Shown in pieces: positions 27,501 through 41,416 of a stretch of DNA of 64,000 bases. The first letter of the stretch is position 1. Each line of letters starts with the position of its first letter. The notes beneath the pieces were generated by a model. It worked only from the letters and a program-made list of their open reading frames with translations. It was not told the DNA's origin and ran no database searches. Location of the stretch: positions 1,967,773 to 2,031,772 of the forward strand of contig CAJNOP010000010.1 of NCBI GenBank assembly GCA_905250075.1, in the 5' to 3' direction. A program made the position numbers and the translations under genes. This stretch comes from Rotaria sp. Silwood1 (lineage: Eukaryota > Rotifera > Eurotatoria > Philodinida > Philodinidae).

Positions 27501-29130
27501 ACCAAAAAACATAGGAATCCCAAACAGTATCTAGTATCAATAGAAAAAAGTTTCAGTTCTATCGAACGTATTTCGACTGAGAAACCGGACTGATTTTTTT
27601 TACCCTTTGTGATCCAAATATTTCCTTAAGAAAAGTATTGGCGCATTCGGAATTTATGAAAAATTTTGCTCTACGCATCGAGATCTATGTACCCTGATAG
27701 TTTTAAATATTTCTAATGAGTCATTCTTCAAAAACTGCAGACAGAGAGGTCTCAGTAAATCCTCTAACAAAAGTCAATTTCTTCAGAAAAATCCAACTTG
27801 AGATAAATGTATGGGGAGATAGTCCAAGGTTTGATCTTTCATGAATGACATGATTTTTATATTTAGCACGATGTTTTCTTCAAAAACTTCTGATGACTTC
27901 CGTCACCTCCTACTTGAAAAATATGTTTTTTTTTGTCGGAAAAAATGGAACATTTTTCGCTTTCTTGATCTCGCCACCCACAACTCTCTGTGACTTTTCA
28001 TTCCATATAGTTAACTTTTTGTTTGTTTAAAAGAGTATGTCAAGATGTAGGCCATGATAAAGCCTCTTTTTGTGAATTAAGTTTTCTGTTATTACTTAAA
28101 AATAAAAAACTTTTATAATTAGAGCATCATTTTTCAAGTCATGAACTTTCTTCTCTTAACAATTATGAATTAACGATAAAAAGGGCTCTAGTCATATCTT
28201 TCAAACAAAAAGAAGCTAAATATATAAAACGAAGTCCTACAGAAAATTGTAGTTTACCAAATGACCCTTGTTTGTTGAATATTTCTGAAAAACATTATGA
28301 TTTAATGCTGAAAATTTCAGAAGGTCTGAATCTATCTGACTCAATAATCATATTGGAAGAAAAAAAAATTTTAATGATAACAAAAGTCTGGCGCTTGATT
28401 CAATGCACCAAGGTCCAAATGCATTATTGATTATACGAAAGCTTTCAACATTTTATTTTACTATTATTCAACAATTTGCTATGTTATACGATATAATAAA
28501 AGGTTGTTCTAATGGTTTTATAATCGAGCATTATACGTATTATGCAGCATTATTTCATGATAAAACATCTTATTAATAGTTGTCTTTATTTCAATATGAT
28601 ACGTAGTTCTGAATTTAATTTTATCAATTATACGTATTAGAACGTAATACAAAATTTCTTTTAACTACACCAATAGTATTGATTGGTCAAAATAAAATTA
28701 GAACTAGTTATGAAACATTACATTCTCGTAGTACTGCTTTTTTGTAATGGTCTTATTGATCGTCTTTCATATTTTTTTTGCTTTATAACTTTTTCGGATT
28801 CAATAGATAATATGAAAGAAGTTTGTTTTTTTAATAATAAAATTTACTAAGCTTATTTTTGATTTCTATTGATATTTAAACATATTTTAAAGAAAAATAT
28901 CTAAGGCATATTGTTGAAGTAGTCATCTTTGATCATTTCGTTCAAGATCCTTTCCAAGAAAAAAAAAACCAAGAAAAATCTACATATATTATTGAACAAA
29001 TAAGAAACATTCATGTCGTTTACATATTTCATCAAGTGGAAAATTGCCATAATAAGTATCGTTTATTGGTCGACTCAAACTCTATGATTATTAGCTTAAA
29101 CAAGAAGATTTTGGTTTCTAATTAACATTT
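24505..29130 (+). pseudogene. Decayed multi-exon gene of unknown family
   Basis: Scattered coding-like stretches on the plus strand, broken by stops and frameshifts. They include an open frame at 24546-24755 beginning MNNSKPISNSINPSS, a further open segment to about 24870, one near 28100-28570 (LMLKISEGLNLSDS, then ALDSMHQGPNALLIIRKLS in another frame), one near 28640-28740 and one near 28890-29125 (RHIVEVVIFDHFVQDPF). No single frame joins them and I do not recognise the family. A divergent relative of the first exon lies at 49680-49990. Whether all pieces belong to one former gene is inference. Confidence 0.4.
27810..28085 (+). repeat. Dispersed repeat family, copy 1
   Basis: Read forward, this segment (starting near GGTTTGATCTTTCATGAATG and ending near TATGTCAAGATGTAGGCCAT) is colinear with the reverse complement of 42590-42845 and of 35700-35950. 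It lies inside the decayed-gene region and may have helped to break it up. Confidence 0.65.
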
Positions 29131-29139
29131 TTCTATAAA

Positions 29140-32100
29140 GATAGACGAACTTAATATTAATATCGATCTCTATCAAAGTCTTAATATTACAGGATATACT
29201 ATGTCTAGATAGAAGATCATATATACAATAGTGTGATTAATATAAATAGTTTTTGGTTGAAGTTAAAATGACCTTCTTATGTTTTATTTTCTTAATGAGC
29301 TTCTTATGTAATAGGGAAAAATTATATGTTGTCGTAGGTTAATGTAGCACATATCCGAAAAGTTAGTTTAAAAAATATTATCTCGATGACACGACGAAAG
29401 TAATAAATAATCGAACGAAAGAAAAAAAAAATGCGAAGAATATTTGTCAGGTTTGATGAGTCAAACAAAACTATTTATCGTTTAATAATGATTCAATGTA
29501 TTTTCGTTTTTATCTTTGTTTTAGTCTGTGTTAGGTAACCAAATATGATTGAATCATTATGTTTGTCAATGTAACGAATCATTTCTTTTCTTTTTCTACT
29601 ACTCGATGAAATGGACTGGAATCAGTTGATTTTTTCTTTTTCTTCGACGAATATTTTGATTTCAATATTTATAAAAAATTTTTTTGGTGCTAATACATTT
29701 TCTCATTCACCTGTTTAATTCTTCGCCTACTAAAATATGCATATTTTATACGAACACAGAATCACGTGAAATCATTTAGAACTTGAGTGCTAGACATTCA
29801 TCACTTGAGAAACAAACATAGTCTCATTCTTCTCTTCTTTTCCTGACTTGCTCGTACGTCCCACAATCATACTGCTACATCCTCTAATATTACAACGCAA
29901 CATGACAATTTTCTTTGCTGTTTTTCTGTCACCACTGCCTTCGTGTTTGTGGGCGATGGCACTCTGTTGTTGTTGTCGTCAAGTTCGCATTACATGTCGT
30001 GTATAGAAAAAGAGGAGAAAAACCAAAAAAAAAAGAGAAAAGAAAAAGAAAATAAGAGAAAAGAATCGACACGACAGCACGACTAAGATGACGCGGGGAC
30101 TCAGAGCAACAAAGAAATACTGAAGTAGTATTGATAAGATATGAGACAAAAGAGAAAGAAAGAATGAGCTTTTGTTTTCCTCTTTTTTTTTCATATTGAT
30201 TGGACAAATAAATAATAACTTAACAAAATTACGTAAGTAGCTTTTTGTTGATATTTTATATTAATTTAACTAAATAAATATAATAATATCCTTTCAAATA
30301 ATAGACAACGATAGCCATGATATTCCTAGATAAATTAACAAAAGTTCATCAGCACAGAAAAAAGAAAAGGTTATTGTTCTGTTCATTCGTTTTTTCGTAT
30401 GTTAACTAATTAGCATGAAAGTAGGTTAGATAAAGGTATAAAGAATATATATTATTATCGACTTCAAAAATGCACTTTTTATTTTATTGCCATATAAATT
30501 TCATCCTTCATTAGAAAATATGAAGTGAAGGTGTCAACTTAGCATCAGTATTAATTAATATTCATTTAACACATTTCTTTACTAAAATTATAGAAATAAT
30601 TTCATGCATTTATGTTAGTGTGAAAAAATATAATTGAATACTTTTGTGTTAGTATTAAGTTAGCTTTCGCATTATACGAATGACGATCGTGACTATGAAA
30701 ATTTTTTCCAGATAAATCAATTTAGCTCGAAAAAAGAGCAGTTTTTGTTTACTGAAATGGTCGCTGTACTGACTATATTAGAACATTCTTCTGTTTGTAT
30801 TGGATTTATGTGAATATGAAGTTAGAAATAATCATTATAAGTACGTATAACGGCGCATTCATATAAGCCCGATACGAACAGAAGTGTTTTCTAATCTTGT
30901 CTTTCGTGAGAAGATTTCCGAAAACAGAAAATGTTATTGCAATTGAAATAATTGGTCTGCAAAAAAGTTTACGTCGTGACCATAGTTCTTGTTTGGGTCA
31001 TGTTAACACAAGCTTAATACTAATACAAAAGTATTAAGATATTTCTTTTTAACACTAATTTAGTCATGTTAGTAGTGAATAACCATTAGTGCTTAGCTGA
31101 CACTGCTGATTTAGACCTATTTGAATGCGTTCTTTATTAAAGAAGTTATTATACTCCATTTCTTAAGTGAAAAAATAAAATGAAAAATAGAATGTAGTTA
31201 GTGGTGTCAGATGGTTGTTTGTTTTATATCTTAGTCTACGATCTAGGTCATCATTCGAAGGTTAGTCTCTTATGGCCTTGATGTTCATCATTTAACGCCA
31301 TCTGGAATTTTATTTTTTTTAAATAATATAATGATCTACTAAATGCGAATTATATTCAAATTCAGTTTATTGTTTTTATTTAGCTAATTGAATAAAATTT
31401 TAAATCTAGCGACACCTATAAATTATCGTTATCTTTCACTTTCTGAACACTATCTATATAATAATCTGGATTATACCTGAGATTTTAATCGTTTTAATTC
31501 AAATATATGTATGGTTTGATTGGTACGATAGATAATTTTGTTTATTTAAAATCGTTTTTTTTTATTTACTTCATTTATTGAGTCATTTATCGACCGTTCT
31601 TGACAGAAGTCAGTATTTATATTAAAGATTAACGAGGGTCTTTTTTAAGAACAAACATATGTATACACGTATTATTTTTGAGGATATTATCTTTCTTTAT
31701 TCACCATTGATAACAACATTGATATTGTATGTCTTATTTAATTGCTGAACAAGCACATGTGTTTTGTTAAAAGCATTGATAGAACAATATTTTCACCCTA
31801 TTAACCTAGGTTTATTTGTCTCTTCTCTTATTTTTTTTTCATGTTCTCTATTCATATATTTCTTATTTTTTTAGTTGAGTTTCTCTTCCTACGTTTCTTT
31901 AACAAATACACAGACACAGACACACGCACACGCATTTTTTTTATTCTTTCCTTTCTCTAGCAGGTACATACACAACTTCAGAGGAATAAACCAGTAGAAA
32001 CTAATAGACACGTAGTAGTAACGGGAAAAGGAATAAAGACGTGATCCATTGTTTTTTCCAAATCTTTTCTTCTTTGTTTTTTCTTTCTAGGTTTTATTTA

Positions 32101-32213
32101 TTTTTGTTATTTTTGTTTGTTTGTTGCTCTATTCTGTATTTACATGCATCGTCGAACAGTGATCTTCTAGTCCACTTTTATTTATTTATTTTTCACAAGT
32201 TAAACATATTATC
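29140..32213. other. Intergenic spacer upstream of the zinc-finger gene
   Basis: AT-rich sequence with long T-, A- and purine-rich runs (for example 30003-30063). Two overlapping minus-strand open frames at 29929-30207 are low-complexity (Phe/Ser/Leu-rich) and were not called. The last few hundred bases should hold the promoter and 5' UTR of the zinc-finger gene, but no element was identified. Confidence 0.5.
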
Positions 32214-33032
32214 ATGCATTCTACAACCGGTCAAACATCATCAACAGTATCATCATCTTCAAATTCTGCATCATCTTCATCATCATCTAAAACAACAACT
32301 AATATTGAACAATATCATTATCCACCTATATCAACACTTCGTCGACCGAGTCGACCAAGTAATATTGATTTATCTGTATTCGATGTAAATAATAGTCAAC
32401 AATCAAATGATCCTGGTATATATTCAGCACCAATATGTCATTTAAAACAAACTCATAATACAAATCAACATCATCCACATCATATACAACAATCATCTTT
32501 AATTTTATCACCTCATCCACATACGGCTACATTTCATTACCAACCACCACCACTACAACAACAACATATTCAATTATCTTCTCATCATCATCAACAACAA
32601 CAACAACAACAGCAACATAGTATTCATCAATATCAACAACAGGCTCATCATCATCAGCAACAACAACAACAACAACATATACTTGATCCTTTTTCTCAAC
32701 ATCAACATACACCTCATACATTTCCATTACAAACATCATCAAATCATTATCAACATTATTTTCATTTTCCACCATCAACACAAAATCTTGGAACAACAAA
32801 TAATTCAACACCACCAGCATATAATCAATTAACATTACAAGTAAAAATAAATAAAAATTAAATAAATATATATTTCTTTTTCTTTTGTAAAATAAAAAGG
32901 CTAATGTAACAAGTAATGGTCATCATTCACCATTAAATCATCGTCCAAATCCTGTATCATCATCAACAACAAATACAAGTCAACCATCAACACCAACACA
33001 TAATAATCGTTTACTTGCTGTACAAATTCAAG

Positions 33033-33063
<31 letters not shown>

Positions 33064-36000
33064 GTCTAATCCAGTTTTAAGTCCATTTATGGTTAAACGA
33101 ATGAATGAAGGAGGAAATGTTGTTACATCAATGAATATTGATGATGATGAAGATCCATCAGCTTCCATAGATGCTCTTGTTGGTATGTAAAAAAAAAACT
33201 TTTTTTCTTTTAATTATTAATCCATAGAGGATTTATTTTATAATTAATAGAAAGAAAAAAAGGATTAGATAAAAACTAAGTCAAAAATGTTTCGACAAAT
33301 AACGCCTACATTGAAAGTATCAAGCAAAAAGAATTCCAAAATGTTTTAATTTTTTTTTATTATTCTTGAAACGCTTTTTCAATCAGTATATAGAAAATAA
33401 CCAGAATATTTTTAAATGCAATTAATAAATAAATATATGACACAGAAGAAATAAAAGTAGTCATTTTATATCATATGACTGTAACGCTACGCCTATCAGG
33501 TGTTATTAGATTAGGTTTAACAGTTTTATTCGTACCGCTGACATTCATCGTCATGATTAAAGTATTCATTTTCTTTTTCGTATTAAAAAAGAAACAGTGC
33601 AAAAATTTTTTTTTTGCTTTCTCAATAATTAAAAATTCAATTTTTAAATATAATTTTTTTTCTTTAGCTGATGTTGATTCAAATTCCCAGGATTTACTTG
33701 ATGATCAACAACATAAATCTGTCGATGAAAATAAAACAACATCGACAACATCATTAAATGAATCTCGAGCAAGTACAACATCGCCATCACCACATTTATA
33801 TCTTCGTAGTACATCACATATTTTAACAACACCACCAAATCCACTTGCATCAAATGATCATCCAGATAATCAATTAACAGTTGGAAATAATTTTCAAAAA
33901 ACTTTTAGTCCTATACATAGTGCTGGTTTTGAAATACCAACAAATCATAATGTACAAATATCATCATCATCAACAACAACAACAAGAACATCATTTTTTA
34001 CATTTGATACAAATGTTCTTAAAGAAAATGATTTAAAAAGTCATTTAAATGATGAAAATAAAGAAGATAATCAAGATCCTATGACAAAACCATTAATTAT
34101 AAATACAGATGAACGATTAAATATAATGTCAACTAATGGTTTAAATCAAGATGATAATAGTAATCATAGTTCGACTAATAGTAATAGTCAAAATACATCA
34201 TCAAGAACTCTTAGTCAGATTTTAAAATCATCAGGAGGTTAATTTTTTAATTTATTTATTCTTTTTTTTTTTCTAAATTTTTATATTATATAGAAAAAAA
34301 TCGATTATCTTCATCATCAACTGATATGAAAGGATCCCCATTAAGTTCAACAAATAATAAATCTCAAACAACAATATCGGCAATGTCACCTCCACAACAA
34401 ACAAATCGACATTATTGTACTCATCCTGAATGTACAAAAGTAAGCCTAATCAATCATTGTTTCAATAGAAAAAGAAACGAAATTTTTGTTTTTTTTTTTA
34501 GATATTTGCTAATAAAAGTGCATTAGCTAAGCATAAACTTACACATTGTCAAGATAGAAAACATAAATGTTCAAAATGTAATAAAGGTTTCAAACGACTT
34601 GATCATCTGTAAGTAAATATTTAAATATATATATAAAATATTTACTGAAAGTCTTACTTATGAAGAAAGTAAAATGGCTCTTGAATATTTCAAATCTAAA
34701 TTTTCATCCAATTGCATTTGTATATGAAAAAATAGATATTAAATGAATTGAGTCTACGACATAGTTGAGAAATAACAAACTCAACGAAGTTAAATAATTA
34801 ATATAAAACTGTCATAAAGTCAGAAATAAAAATAATTTTCATCACTTTTGATGATTTCTTTACTGTGTTTTATGAATTACTATTTACATTAACAATCAAA
34901 GTACATATTCAAATATTATTTATTTTATTCTTTTCATTTTTCAAATGCACACAGTCTATTGAATATTTTGAATTGATTGAATAAAATAAACAGTTGTCAA
35001 ATGTCAGAAATTCACAAATTTGAAAAAAAACTTTTGTTTTCTATTTATTTAGTGTCGTAGGATAGAGCACATCGAGTTATCTATCAAAAACTACTTTTCC
35101 AATTATTGGAAGCAAATTTTTCATGGAAAGATCGGAGAAAAAGACTAAGTTCTAAACATCATGATTAAAATCATTCATTATTACAGATATGTAGATATTT
35201 TTTCGCTTTATAGAGCATTACAAAGGTTATTTCGTGAATCTTTAGACAAAGTTGACCAAAAAAAACTTTATTTATATAAAGTTCTTTTTGTGATCAATTT
35301 TGTCTAAAGATTCACGAAATAACTTTTATAATGTTCTACGAATTGAAAACAATATTTACATATCTACGATAATGACCGACTTTAATGGTGGTATTTAGAA
35401 TTCAGTTATTTGTAGGTAACTCAATGTATTGTATCCAACAACACTAAGTATCAGGAACATTCAAATCACATGAAGTTTTCAGGATATATTCGAGCTGTGG
35501 TAAAGAAATTATACTAAAATTTTCTATGAACCTTCATTCTATGTATTTCGTATTTGATTTTCCTTTAATAGAGTCGCTTATTCACATTTTTTAATTTTCA
35601 CGTGCAAATATATTTAATGTATCAAAAAATGACATTCCAATTAGAAAAGTACTCTTACATAATTCTAACAAAGGTTAATTCATAAAATGAACTCTTTCGT
35701 GCACTAAGCCTTTAACTGTTCTTTCAAGCAAATAAAAAATTAACTATAGAAGAATAAAGACTCAAAAAGAATTGTGGATTACGTGATGAAAAGAACGAAA
35801 AACATTTCCTGTTCCGTCTAAAAAAAGACCTATTTGTCAAATAGGTGATGACATAAATTATCAGACATTCTTGCAAAAAAAAAGGAAGTGCCGAATAAAA
35901 AAAAACCTCATGCCGTTTATGAAAGATCGGACCGTGGGCTATGCCTCCATATATTTAAGTTAATCTTCATATTTCAGTGGAAAGTGCTCTAAGTTGATAG

Positions 36001-39000
36001 GTTTTTAATCCACACGTATTATTGTAGATTCATCATCATATCTAATAGCTTTTTTGAAAACATATTTATTGTAAAACTATTTTAAATAATTAGCATAGCT
36101 GACATAATATATTCCCTTTTGAGATTATTCTATGATTTATTTTGCTCTAAATCTTAAGAGTAAAAAAATTAGAAATTATAATTGATTTTATTTCTTTTTT
36201 TTCTCTTTTAAAGTCATGGTCATATGTTAACACATGAAGAAGAAAAGCCACATAAGTGTCGTGTACCAGATTGTAATCGAACTTATTGCGATGCTCGATC
36301 ATTAAAACGACATATTGAAAATGCTCATCAAAATATCTTAGCTGCTATACATCAAGGTGGACATGATGAATATAGAAGTTTTCTACCTGAAACAGCATTT
36401 GTTAAAACAAAAGAATTTAGTAGTGATTTTTCAATTGATTCTATTGATCATAATTCACCTCGTTCATCATATATTGATAATGAACAAACATTTCATATGA
36501 ATCAACAAATTCGATCAACAATTGGACAAAAAATAATACCAACATATACGTATGTTGATTTATTAGATTTTCTATTTAATAAATAATTATTATTTCATTT
36601 AGATTTGACGAAGAAAAATGTATTGAATGTCAAATTTGTAAAAAAAGTTTTAAAAATGGTGCCGCACTTAATGGTCATATGCGTTTACATGGTGGATTTA
36701 ATGATGTATAATAACAAAAAGAATTTTCTTTTTGTTTTTGTTTTTAAAATTAATCTATTTTCTTTTTCTTTTTTTTTATTTTAAGAAACAAGCAACATCA
36801 CCTTCATCAACAGAAAATATACCGAAAAAAAAACGTTTAACACAATCCATAAGTAATGAACATCGTCCAATAAAACGTAAACGACCTAGTTCTCCTTCAA
36901 CATCAAATGATTCCAATGTATCATCATTATTTCCATCAACAATGCCAATTAAAAACGAAGAAGAAGATATTATTGTAATGCCATCAACATCAAATACAAC
37001 TAATAATATTTATCAACAAACAATATATCCAACATTACCACCATGTTCAGATGTATTACATCATCGTTCATATGATCGTATACCATCATCACGTACACGT
37101 TCAATATCATCATCTGTTATTCAACATGAAACAACTCCATTAATACAATATAATATTAAAAATCCAATGAGTGTACAACCAATAACAAATATTTCTAAAC
37201 AAAATCGAAAACAAATTCCATTACCATTATATTTATATGATAAAAATAATAATCATCATTATGGATTTGATATACGTACAAATGATGAATCAATTCATAA
37301 TAGAACACATATACCAAATAGTACAAATAATTCATTAAATATACCAAGTGGAATATTAAGATTTGATCATTTTACAAATCCAGATATGTTTTCAAATGTA
37401 ACAACATTACAAAATCATGATGATAAATTTCGAAAAACTTTATCAGCTGATGAAACTTTTAAATATTATCATCATGATAGACAGGTTAATATTTTTATTA
37501 CTATTTTAACTAAATATTAATGTACTATGGATAGAGATATAACGGTAATGATGATCATTGAAATGACTGGAAATTTATCAATAGCACATTCGTCATTGAT
37601 GAAAGTCTTATTGAAAAAATTTCAAGATTCCGATCATCGATGCCATTCACTGTAAATCAGTGTACCTGTCTTTAATAGAGTACTGTACTAGCCTAGACAT
37701 GTACGTATAGAACAATAGTGAAGATGATGACCTAAGACTCGTTTCAATCTTTTTCAGTTGGATAAAGTTTATTTCAAGAAAATCACTAAATTTTATAAAA
37801 CATAACTAAACTGTGAGAACTAAGTCATTAACCGTAGGTAAAAATTTATCAATCGAAATATATATTGATTAATTTCCTCTTTTTCAATGCAAGCAGTTTC
37901 ATCGTGTTCCATGTTTTATTCCTGTAGGATATTATGCTAACAACTTTTCTTTTTTTTTTTGAAATGATGACGTCAACCGAAAAAAATCGAAACTAACCCA
38001 AGACCACTATAGTTTTATCATGTGTTCACTCTTAATCTATTTGTACATGTCCAGAGAACTGCACCGTCACTAGTACATTTCTAATTGTCGAATCTAATTT
38101 TTTGACTGTGAAAAGTTGTTTCGTCATTAAAAGAAAATTGTTACTGAGAAGAGCAGTCAATGATTATTTTCATAGGAAAAATCTTAATTGAAATAATTCC
38201 TTAATGATAAGAATAGAAAAAGAACTATATGAATGTTTTATGTAAGTCCAATATTTCCTTAAAAGTCTACTTTCATAATTACTAAACAATGAGAGCTGGA
38301 TGTCGAATGTAGTTCTGGTTAATATGTGTATCTGTTAGACGTTCCTTTTCTCGTAGAATTTATTTATAACTCTGAAAGTAGCATATTTTTCTTCGCTACT
38401 AAACATATTAAGGATAAAATTATTACAATTAGAAACAATCATCAATAGAAAAGAAAACATATTTATGATAAAATTTTAACATAACAGGAACAAGTAAAAG
38501 CTAATTCCTAACGAGATAATTCACGATTTATGTTATGATAATTGCAAAAAAACGAATTTTTGTATGATAATTTGAAAAACTCAGTTGTTCTAAAAAAATT
38601 AATTTAGATCAAGTGACAAAATGATTCGAAATCTTGGTCTATTCCAAGTTCAACCCATTGTATCATCAACATACATATAAAAGGGGCCTCGGCAAATGAT
38701 CAATCGTCTTTCAGATGAGTTTTATCTTATTAGACAGATCCTGATAAAACTAGACAAAGTTTAAAAGGATTTCTATCTATGGATCTTTCTTCATGAGACA
38801 TAGCTATTTTAGTGAGTTTTTCAATAAAATGCAATGATCCTTCAGACATCACCGTTCATCTATTGAGTTCTACCTTTGAACAGTGGAAGTTTTCAATTGA
38901 ACTAGTTCTCTGTGGAATTGTTAGATATTCTAGTATCTTTCTATCGCTAGATACAAGTAGTGAAAATATCGTATTGCGAAAAAGTCAACTTTTTTCTCAT

Positions 39001-41385
39001 ATCTTCTCTCGATAATCGATTTTGATGATGATCTGAAATGAAATATGGTATTCTGTTGAAAAATCCATTGAAATGATTATAACTCGTGGCTAAAGATTTG
39101 CGAGACCAAGTTTTTTCGGTTCTAGTTTATAGAAAACTTTTTCATGAATTCTTTCGTAATTTCGCCAGTGTCAAGACACATTACCTAGTGTAATAAGACT
39201 TATCTCACTTACAAGTATTCATTTTGAAAAATTCTGCTGTTACCAGAATATTTAATATACTATAATCAAAGACAAGAGTTAATCGAATTGAAAATAAATT
39301 CATATTACTATCTAAGAATTCTTTAAACTTAACACAAAAAGTGAAATTTCATTTTAATCTTTTTTTTTAAACATAATTTAGATAAATGGTCTTATACAGC
39401 CGAATCATCCTCAACATCATCCATATTTTCGACCAACAACTACTCAACATCATCCAGGAAATTTTTCTCAGTTTTCCATTCCTCCACATTCAACATCAAC
39501 CATAGCTCCAAATATTTTTCATCAAATTCTTTGTCATACAAATGATTTATTTAATAAGGATATTTATCTACCACGTACAGAACATGTTAGTCAACATCAT
39601 TCAACATCTGATGAACCTAATCGTTATACACCATCAACAAGTCCATATACAGCACAATTATATCATTCACCATCACCACGTATTGTTCATTCACCCAGTG
39701 ATAAAAGTAAAAAAAAGAAAAATAAAAAGGGCTCTGAAAGATACGATAATAATCTTTCATTTGAAAAGCCACTCATATTGTTCTCTAGAGTAACTCGCGT
39801 CACATCGAAGGATATATAAGCCATTGTTTTTTTTTCTTATCAAGTCTTAAATGTTCTCAGAAGCTATAAACAAATTAAGAGATATTATAGCATATTGTGG
39901 GTGGTATGAGCAATTTCTTAGGATTCAGTATGTCTTCGAAAAAACCCATATCAAGTTTTGTGTTAAAGTCACTTCCATAGAGTTTTGTCTGGTCTTCATT
40001 CGTGTTTATCTAGTAATATTCACAATAGCTTTCTTTCATATCGAAAATCATAATATTTTTTATTAGTTTTTAAGTTTTGGATTTTATAATATTTTAAATG
40101 GTTCGTTACTACTCCTGACGGCAAAAGTGATTAAACATTGAGCTTTCTCTTAAATTGTTTGCTACAAAGCTCTATATGTAAACCAATTGATTGTCTACTA
40201 AATTGATGTATATCAAGATCAAATTGACCCAATCGATGCCTAAAAACGAACAACTTTTGGGTTACCAATGGTAGAAAAGCATATGAGTTTTGCAATAAAT
40301 ACGTTTTGAGTAAAGACGTTTCTACTTGTTATTAATAAGTTCATTATACCCTATTAATAAAAACACATACGAATATTTTGAAAAAGCCATAAGAACGAAT
40401 TTTCCTTGTCGAATATTTATATTTTGTTTTCATTTTGTTTTCTTTCGTACAGTTTTAGATTCTGAGTAGCCAAACTTGATTAGGGTATGAAGCTTTATTA
40501 GATGCAATATATGTTCGATCTATTGTTAGCATTAAAAATATTACATATCCCCATATTCTCTCAAGAGACTCAAAAGCGGAAAACTTTTTCGCCATTTTCA
40601 ATAGATCCATATATGTCAAACGACAAGACATAATGAACTTATTAATAATACATAGGAACTTTTTCACTTAGAAAGTATTTAACCCAAAACTCTTATACTT
40701 TCCTATTCTTAGAAATTGAAAAATTGACATTTTTTTAGACATTGATTGCTCGATTTGACTATGACGAACATCAGTTCAAAGGATAATTAATTGGTCTACT
40801 TATTGAATTTAGTACGACAGAATTTCGGAGAACGTTACATGTTTGAATGCATTTATCTTTAGGAGTTTTATCGAATAATTTAAAACATCATAAAAGTACA
40901 AAATTATAGAAGCGAGTAGAAATGTTGAGGTTTTAAGTTTTCAAAGAAATCTATTGTATGTATTAGTAGACGTACACGATTGAACATGAGACAACATTTT
41001 ATTTAAGTCACTTTAAACAAAATTGTATGTAAACGTTTTTGAAGACATACTGATTCCTAATACTTATTCATATCACTCACAATTGCAATAATATTCCTTG
41101 ACTGATTTATGGCTTTTCAAACGATAAAAACTTGATAAAAAAGCAATTTCTTATATACCATTCCATATGGTAAAAGTTGCTCTATAAAACGATATGGAAA
41201 TTTTTTCAAATAAAGAATAATTATCGTATTCGACAGGGCCCTTTATTTCGCTATTTATTAATGCTTTATTTATTTTTCTTCTAGTACTTAATCCTACATC
41301 GTCACTTATAAATACTCCGGTTACATCCCCTTATTCAAATATAAATACTAGTCGTTGTTCACCATCATCATCTAATGACATGTGC

Positions 41386-41416
<31 letters not shown>

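Noticed and set aside
29929..30207. Overlapping minus-strand frames rich in Phe, Ser and Leu
   Set aside because: They are translations of purine-rich low-complexity sequence, without domains.
32326..32835. Long minus-strand frames opposite exon 1 of the zinc-finger gene
   Set aside because: They are Val/Asp-rich mirror images of CAA/CAT coding repeats on the plus strand.
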